Assembly (NCBI GenBank): GCA_004026145.2
Contig: CP034991.1
Location: 3,194,134 to 3,258,133 of the forward strand
Source: Takifugu bimaculatus
Taxonomy: Eukaryota > Chordata > Actinopteri > Tetraodontiformes > Tetraodontidae
Reading direction: 5' to 3'
DNA length: 64,000 nt
The first letter of the stretch is position 1, and the number at the start of each line of letters is the position of its first letter. A program made the position numbers and the translations under genes. Of the stretch, positions 60,001 to 64,000 are shown one piece after another. Under the pieces are notes generated by a model. It was not told the DNA's origin. It saw only the letters and a list, made by a program, of their open reading frames with translations, and ran no database searches.

Positions 60001-61064
60001 TTAGCACTAACATCACTACTTGTGATTTCGTGCAAAGTTTGTTTTGCCACAATAGAGAGAAATGACACAGTTCCCAGCACTTTATTGATGTTTTGTGCAA
60101 ACGTGCGGACGATGTCCGGTTCGCTCACCTGACAGCTCGCAGCCGAGCAGCTCCATGCGCAAGGTGCAGTGCCGCCGACAGACTTGGGGGTAAATGCGCA
60201 CGTACTGGGCTTCAATCGGAGGGGTGAAGGAGCTGGCAGACGGAGTGTTGTTATCAACATTCCCTCTGAAAATCTGTTGTAGGGGATAAAATGACAGGGG
60301 GGGGCGGGGAGAGGCAGATCAGTACTGCTGGAAAGTGGCCGTGTCTCCTGTGACCAGTCCACATTTAACAAATTCATGCCATTCAAGGTTAGCATGCTAG
60401 AAACCCGGCAAAGCGAAGGCTCTTTGAATTAGGAGACCGGAGCTTTGCATGTGGCAGGATCAGAGGAAGGCGAAAAGAGGGAGAATTGTGGATAGATTAA
60501 AGGCAGCACATTTAAAATGAGTCGCTGACTACATAATCGGGACTGATTGTCCAGTGTTGTGATTTTGAGGGGAATTTTCAGAGGTCGACAAATGAAGGAC
60601 AGCCGTGGCTAGCTGGCTGTTGGGATGATAGAATGCCGCGTGGCGTGTTTGGTGGCGGTTAATTCCCAAATAGTATAAAAATTCAGTCCAACAGTCATAA
60701 AAATGGAGGGGAAGCGAGGTTGGGGGAGCATCAAAATAGGCCCGGAGTGTGTTAGCTAATTAAAAAGCCATTTCATCATGTCCTCCACCCTGTCCTTGAC
60801 GGCATGCCTGGTCTCTCAGTGGTGTGTGAGGCCGCATGTGTTGAGAGTTGGCGTGTGCGTAGTTGCACGGGGTGGGAGGGGGTGTTTGTGTGTCCATGTT
60901 CATCTCACCATATCCTCGTCTTTGCTTCTGACTTTGTACGTTCTCCAGGTCTTCCCGTCATCGCTGTAGGCTACTTTGTAAGACTTGACATACTCGGCAC
61001 TGCCAAAACGCTTGGCTCCCTGGGTAATCAGGCCGGTGACCCTCATTCTCCTCTGGAGGTTGAT
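42837..61064 (-). CDS. edil3: EGF-like repeats and discoidin domains 3 (EDIL3/DEL1), 3' five coding exons
   Basis: The exons 60909-61064, 60129-60273, 59748-59932, 48191-48346 and 42837-42986 join in frame to the last 263 residues. They cover most of the first discoidin (F5/8 type C, C1) domain and the whole second (C2) domain, ending in LGCTEEE. The sequence is close to the human protein, for example [20 protein letters not shown] and ITQGAKDFGRVQFVGSYK. EDIL3 is a secreted matrix protein of endothelium and embryo. Its EGF repeats carry an RGD for integrin binding and its discoidin domains bind phosphatidylserine and matrix. The exon for the N-terminal half of C1, the EGF repeats and the signal peptide are not found up to 64000 and must lie further right. 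MFGE8 has the same C1-C2 layout, but the wording is clearly EDIL3. The gene follows hapln1 on the same strand, as in mammals. Confidence 0.97.
42987..48190. other. edil3: edil3 intron, last
   Basis: This 5.2-kb intron contains a 34-bp C tract followed by (CA)n at 46841-46901 and a (GT)n run near 45320-45355. No exon is supported inside it. Confidence 0.75.
46841..46901. repeat. Poly-C tract (34 bp) plus (CA)n
   Basis: Thirty-four consecutive C residues (46841-46874) run into about 13 CA units. It yields artificial poly-Gly and poly-Pro open frames. Confidence 0.97.
48191..48346 (-). CDS. edil3: edil3 exon: central part of C2 discoidin domain
   Basis: This 156-bp exon (phase 0 to 0) encodes VDLRVPTKVTGIITQGAKDF through TYQDEKQRKDK. 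The acceptor is CTCTTTCAG|GT and the donor is GACAAG|GTAAGG. It has the same length as the equivalent C1 exon at 60909-61064, reflecting ancient domain duplication. Confidence 0.97.
49116..49146. repeat. (GT)n microsatellite
   Basis: About 15 GT units inside the edil3 intron. Confidence 0.96.
54532..54590. repeat. Compound inverted repeat (nested hairpins)
   Basis: The self-complementary ATGTTTTATAAAACAT occurs twice, flanking TAGAACA-tcct-TGTTCTA, so the whole 59 bp can fold into one long imperfect hairpin or three small ones. Confidence 0.85.
56753..56760. promoter_or_regulatory. CRE-like palindrome
   Basis: TGACGTCA, the full cAMP-response element. A second identical site is at 63401-63408. 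Both are in edil3 introns; function is unknown. Confidence 0.25.
56905..57042. repeat. (CA)n-(TA)n microsatellite
   Basis: A short CA run leads into over 100 bp of TA dinucleotides with a few interruptions (cttatata, tttttata). Confidence 0.97.
59748..59932 (-). CDS. edil3: edil3 exon: start of C2 discoidin domain
   Basis: This 185-bp exon (phase 1 to 0) encodes [20 protein letters not shown] through KARLDKQGKVNAWTAGHSD and SQWLQ. The acceptor is GACATTCCCAG|GC and the donor is CTGCAG|GTACGA. The first cysteine of C2 is the first full codon. Confidence 0.97.
60129..60273 (-). CDS. edil3: edil3 exon: end of C1 discoidin domain
   Basis: This 145-bp exon (phase 0 to 1) encodes IFRGNVDNNTPSASSFTPPI through RHCTLRMELLGCELS. 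It contains the extra Cys pair of EDIL3 C1 (VCRRHC). The acceptor is CCTACAACAG|AT and the donor is CTGTCAG|GTGAGC. The intron to the next exon is only 196 bp. Confidence 0.96.
60909..61064 (-). CDS. edil3: edil3 exon: central part of C1 discoidin domain
   Basis: This 156-bp exon (phase 0 to 0) encodes INLQRRMRVTGLITQGAKRF through TYKVRSKDEDM. The acceptor is GTCTTCTGCAG|AT and the donor is GATATG|GTGAGA. It is the most 5' edil3 exon visible. Confidence 0.96.
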
Positions 61065-64000
61065 CTGCAGAAGACAAAAAAGTGTTGAGAAAGCACCAAC
61101 ATGAGCACCTTCCTCGGTGTTCGTGCATGAGGTGCGTGAGCGTGCAGGAATTGGGAGCGACTCGGCTGCCTTGTGTCTTTCCTGTCGTCAAAAAGACATC
61201 ATTTAATAAATTTTCACGCCTCTGATCAGGTCTGTCACATGAGGTGTGCACCAGCCATGGTGAGACGGAGGAGGGGTGGGGGGGTCACACAGCTAAGTAT
61301 GGGAGTAATGAACAAGTTCACATCTAAGAGCACAGCTGCTGTAAAGGGCCCACAAAGTCAAATCTGTTTGGTGGAGGGAAAAGAGTGTCAGTCTCCACAC
61401 CGACATGCTTGTTTCTTTATTCGCCGATGATCACGGCCCCTCCTTCCAAAACGCTGATCATGCTCCGCGCGGAAGGCGTTGTGATGCAGTGTGGGACTCA
61501 TTTTAGAAGCAAATGCATCATTTGTAAATAAAGCCGGATCGCAGCCGTGGGCGTAGTCGGCAACAAAGCCAGGCTCATCAGCATCATATTGCTTAATTAA
61601 GACAGAAGGAGAGAGAGGAGGCCTCGGGGTCCGTTAGCTAGCATATCGAGGGCTACTGCGTTATATCGGAAAGCTTATGGAACATTTAAAATTCAATAGC
61701 TGTAAATAAAACCATGCCCGGAGGGAATCAAAGCCCTCGTTACGACTGAAGCGTCTACTGGGCCACGAGCAAATATTCATGGGTAATCATGGAGCCATCC
61801 TCTGAGACAGACGGAAACATTTCTCCCTACTTCTGTAGGCCGGAAGAGTGTTAGCACCGCTGTGACCCAGAAGGGCTCGGGTCATGGACCGTTTACATCA
61901 GGATCAATAACTTCATCAAACACTGCAACAAAATTCTGTTGAAGTTAGCGAGGGCGAACGCATCGATTTGAAGGGAAAGTTTTCTGGAGGTGCTGTTCTG
62001 TTACCATAACGGTGAAATAAGGTCATTTCTCGAAGAACAGATCTGAGAGCAGCAGCTCCAACGGAGAGCGTGAATTCCGGGGTGTGCAGGAATTGCTCCG
62101 GGAATTCTAAAACGACCCTTTTAAACCCCAATAGAAGAGATGAGCTGTTTGTTCACCAACTTTGGCCGAAGTGTCAAAAACTAATGAAGTAGTGCGACAT
62201 AATACTGCCGCATCCTGGCTCTCCTCTGGAATTTCCATTTGCAGATATAAGACTCAATTACACATATTTCTCAACCATTTAAACCAATGTATCAAGTTAA
62301 TTATACATCAGCACCGCTCTTATATCCTCGGAGCTGCGGCGGTCGGCTCTTTCTCATTTGCAGAATTTCTTCATTCTGCTCGGTTTTCTCCATAGACAGA
62401 GATGCTTCTGCCACTAATTAGGACACACTGTCATTTAAAGGCCACCGCCGGCATAATTGGGCGATCCCTCACATTTCTAATGAGCGCTCTGGAACACATG
62501 TCGATGTCCTCTGTGCTAATGCTGATGCTAACAGTGCAGCCTCTCAATAATATCCATGAGTGCATCTTTCCATACAGGCTTTTGACCACATGCATTTTAT
62601 TGAAAAAGAGTTAATTAGCTATTTAATCATCTGAGTGTGTGATGAATATATGTATAATTAACATGCTATTACAGAGTAGAACGACAATGAGTCGGCAAGG
62701 GGGGAAATAATGGAGGAATGTCCAGTTGTACTTTCAATGTCATAAAAGTGGTGTTCGATGCTTCCAGCCCCCTTTTTCTGAACCAGTATTCTAAATATTT
62801 GCATGAAACTGGTGGAAACTTACGTTTTGGGTGGGAAGAACACATGACTTGGGGATGCAGCAGTAATCGATGCGGGATGTGATGTGGGCCAGAATATGAT
62901 ACACACACAGCCAAAATGACTCAATCGCTAACGTCTATTGTCTAACTCACAATGTAATATGCTTAAACTTGAGTTGTTTACACAGCCCGGATCAGCCCAA
63001 AAGCCAGGAGTATTGGCTTAACAATATTTTATTATGAAAACCACTTATCCTCTGTTCAGAGAATTATATTGCCTATAACAATTACACTTCCCCGTGTCCT
63101 TGAATGCACCAAAGAGCCCTGTGGCATAGACAGTGTTATCCAACACTCAGGCAACACTCAGGCATACAAACACACAATATGCACGTTTGTACTATTTGGT
63201 GGGGACTTTTACTGAAATAATGCATTCTGCCAACTGTAACCATATCCCTAACCATCAACCATAACCTTCACATCCTGCTTTAACCTAAACCCAACACCAA
63301 CATCAACCCTGTATGCATGTAAGCTGGTTAAATTCAGACTAGAGCAGCTGGAATAAAAGAGACGGTCGCTGTTTAATCATGTCTAAAGAGCAGATTTAAA
63401 TGACGTCAACGCTGTTGCTCACACCTGAACTTCCCTGGTCGAGCTCTGCTTCTGCGAGCTCCACATAAGGGAATCGCAGCTTTGAAACTAAACCGGGTAT
63501 TCTGACCAGACTTCACATCCAATGTCCAGGAATCAGCACAACCAAACGGATGAGAAAAAAAAATATCCAAGAAAGATGAAACTGCTTCCCTGGAAACGCT
63601 CCTCAGCTGGGAGGAGAGAAGCGTGAAAGCTTCAGCCCAATTGATGTTCACCCAGCTGAGTCCACCCGATTCTGTGGAACTGCAGGCTTTTCAGTCCGAA
63701 CCATCCTGGGAAGAGATTCCCGGCCCGACAAAATAAGGGCTCCTGTTTCAAATTAAAGTCTAAAAAGGGTCATTTTTACGACACATACCAGGCGACGTGA
63801 CCCCACAACTCGACACCTGAACATAATCTCATTCACGCTTTGCCTTCTATTAATAAACAGTAAACCTTCATCGCCTTTTAACGTGATTCGGATTGTTCGG
63901 TTCTGCCAGCACAGCCGGCTGCATCTATATTTTCCCGATATTGGTCAGACCGGCAGCATATTTCCCCGGAGAGTTCAAAAGCAATTCAATGTGTGGGCTG
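61065..64000. other. edil3: edil3 intron running off the right edge
   Basis: Searched on the minus strand for the exon coding the N-terminal half of C1 (expected to end in a WPWIQ-like donor); none was found. It contains a family-B dispersed repeat near 63180-63330 and AT-rich, homeodomain-site-like stretches around 62.2-62.7 kb. Confidence 0.65.
63180..63330 (+). mobile_element. Teleost dispersed repeat, family B, copy 3
   Basis: 'ggtggggacttttactgaaa', 'taatgcattctgcca' and then 'ccctaaccatcaaccataac' and 'taacctaaacccaacacc' follow the same order as the copy at 15900-16175, without its CA-rich tail. Confidence 0.55.

Noticed and set aside
59727..60395. 222-codon single open frame
   Set aside because: It reads through two real edil3 exons and the short intron between them; the splice sites define the true exons.

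Overview
This is a window of vertebrate nuclear DNA, almost certainly from a ray-finned fish with a compact genome; a pufferfish-like genome is my guess. The reasons are spliced genes with canonical GT/AG introns, one intron of only 76 bp, abundant microsatellites, and relics of repeat types I associate with teleosts. No bacterial or viral gene is visible. Most long open frames are chance or low-complexity frames; the real coding sequence is about 2.2 kb in 13 exons, all on the minus strand.

Layout from left to right. (1) Positions 69-4349 hold the 5' end of a gene coding for a signal peptide followed by at least three LDL-receptor class A repeats. The gene runs off the left edge, and I cannot name it below family level. 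Its introns carry a dispersed repeat (about 1345-1725) and a likely solo LTR (about 3470-3735). (2) Positions 6862-11703 hold a complete hapln1 (hyaluronan and proteoglycan link protein 1) coding sequence in four exons: signal peptide, Ig-V domain, link module 1 and link module 2, 334 residues in total. (3) Positions 11.7-40.5 kb form a large stretch with no coding exon I can support. It holds repeats: a tRNA-derived SINE relic, a LINE 3' tail with target-site duplication, a 424-bp piggyBac-type relic flanked by TTAA, copies of a fish dispersed repeat, and a 0.95-kb composite tandem-repeat block ending in a 22-bp palindrome-bearing minisatellite. (4) Positions 42837-61064 hold the last five coding exons of edil3 (EGF-like repeats and discoidin I-like domains 3), covering most of discoidin domain C1 and all of C2. 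The EGF repeats, RGD and signal peptide must lie beyond the right edge.

How the genes relate. HAPLN1 pins hyaluronan to chondroitin-sulfate proteoglycans, and EDIL3 is a secreted matrix protein that binds integrins and phospholipid. The tandem order hapln1-edil3 on one strand is the same as in human 5q14, where versican lies on the other side of HAPLN1. Here that position is taken by the LDLa-repeat gene, at least for the part visible.

I found no previously undescribed biological system. The most interesting points are the 22-bp palindromic minisatellite with higher-order structure, the altered left neighbour of hapln1, a dense CpG cluster with RFX- and CTCF-like motifs in the presumed edil3 3' UTR, and several well-delimited transposon relics.
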